From Gemmatimonadota bacterium (lineage in GTDB: Bacteria > Latescibacterota > UBA2968 > UBA8231): a DNA stretch of 15,135 nucleotides. Shown here piece by piece: positions 14,746 through 15,135 of this stretch. The notes under the pieces were generated by a model. It was not told the origin of the DNA, did not search any database, and worked only from the letters and a program-made list of their open reading frames with translations. Location of the stretch: positions 1 to 15,135 of the forward strand of contig VXZF01000405.1 of assembly GCA_009845645.1 (NCBI GenBank), written 5' to 3'. The position numbers were made by a program, and so were the translations under genes. Numbering within the stretch: the stretch's first letter is position 1; each line of letters opens with the position of its first letter.

Positions 14746-15135
14746 ATGAGTACGCACTATCCCCGCTTCTCCCAAGTTCTCCGCGTAGCGCTACCTGCGC
14801 TCCTGCTGGCCCACTTCATAGTTTGGCCCATCGTCGGCCTCTTATCCCTACATGCTGGTATTATTGCCGCCGAATGTACCCTCTTGTGGTTTGTTGCTCT
14901 TTATATTCGCCGTCATCGCCTAATTGCCGAAGACCTGCTTCTGTTCAACGCCACACCGGCTGCGTCCCTGTTGCTGACAATTCCGGCGACTATTTGCTGT
15001 AGCCTCGTAATCGCCGAACTCGACTTGTATATGGCCTATCTTCTCGGCCTGATAGACCTGTCCATGCCGCTGTCTTTTCAGAAAAACCTGCTGGAGATTC
15101 AGATTGTCCGCGGACTAGCGGAGATCCCGAAGGGA
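14746..15135 (+). CDS. Polytopic membrane protein, N-terminal part (cut by window end)
   Basis: The frame runs from ATG 14746 off the window: 130 residues without a stop. It shows about four hydrophobic segments (near 13-36, 37-50, 70-100 and a weaker one to 110), with a basic loop (IRRHRL) between. The segment order and the amphipathic stretch near the cut (FQKNLLEIQIVRGLAEI) recall the N-terminus of CPBP/CAAX-type intramembrane proteases, but the catalytic helices would lie beyond the window. No Shine-Dalgarno site is seen; TATATTAT-like bases at 14732-14739 lie just upstream. That it is a gene is likely; what it does is open. Confidence 0.6.
   Translation, partial: MSTHYPRFSQVLRVALPALLLAHFIVWPIVGLLSLHAGIIAAECTLLWFVALYIRRHRLIAEDLLLFNATPAASLLLTIPATICCSLVIAELDLYMAYLLGLIDLSMPLSFQKNLLEIQIVRGLAEIPKG

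Overview
The window is dense bacterial DNA, mid-to-high in GC, with almost every gene on the + strand and many start/stop overlaps (ATGA, TAATG, TGATG). Several marks suggest an uncultured lineage near the FCB superphylum (Latescibacterota- or Gemmatimonadota-like). These are the conserved segment after the AAA+ domain of the NtrC-type regulator, the bifunctional-nuclease proteins with a C-terminal UVR motif, and the scarcity of Shine-Dalgarno sites. The phylum is an inference with low confidence.

Region 1 (1-3005): the 3' end of a sigma-54-dependent NtrC-type regulator overlaps a periplasmic HtrA/DegP-type serine protease with two PDZ domains. An M24 Xaa-Pro-type aminopeptidase follows 4 bases later.

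Region 2 (3006-9803): a cytochrome c maturation (System I, Ccm) cluster. The order is ccmE, a ccmF-ccmH fusion, a membrane-anchored zinc-ribbon protein resembling the CcmI N-terminus, an exported carboxypeptidase-regulatory-like protein with a CcmI-like tail, ccmA, ccmB, ccmC and a 53-residue CcmD-like protein. CcmABC(D) should load heme onto CcmE, and CcmF with its fused CcmH module should transfer it to apocytochromes outside the membrane. Two points stand out. CcmE carries Cys in place of the usual heme-binding His (CPSKY), and CcmH is present as a C-terminal domain of CcmF. The CxxxY form of CcmE is best known from systems that lack CcmH, so this cluster looks like a hybrid. No CcmG thioredoxin is in the window.

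Region 3 (9804-11738): a good sigma-70-type promoter precedes two tandem, overlapping bifunctional-nuclease (DUF151) proteins, each with a C-terminal UVR motif. A small putative lipoprotein follows.

Region 4 (11765-12650): an XRE-family regulator on the minus strand diverges from a gene-free stretch. That stretch holds an inverted repeat, a TTGACA-N17-TATTTT promoter, about 165 nt able to form a long closed rod, and a strong intrinsic terminator. I read it as a small-RNA gene. Its 3' half and general order resemble 6S RNA, so 6S (ssrS) is my leading identification.

Region 5 (12651-15135): after the terminator, a GT4 glycosyltransferase overlaps a GT2 glycosyltransferase. The start of a polytopic membrane protein runs off the window. 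This looks like the start of an envelope-glycan operon.

No tRNA, rRNA, CRISPR array, insertion sequence or phage gene was seen.
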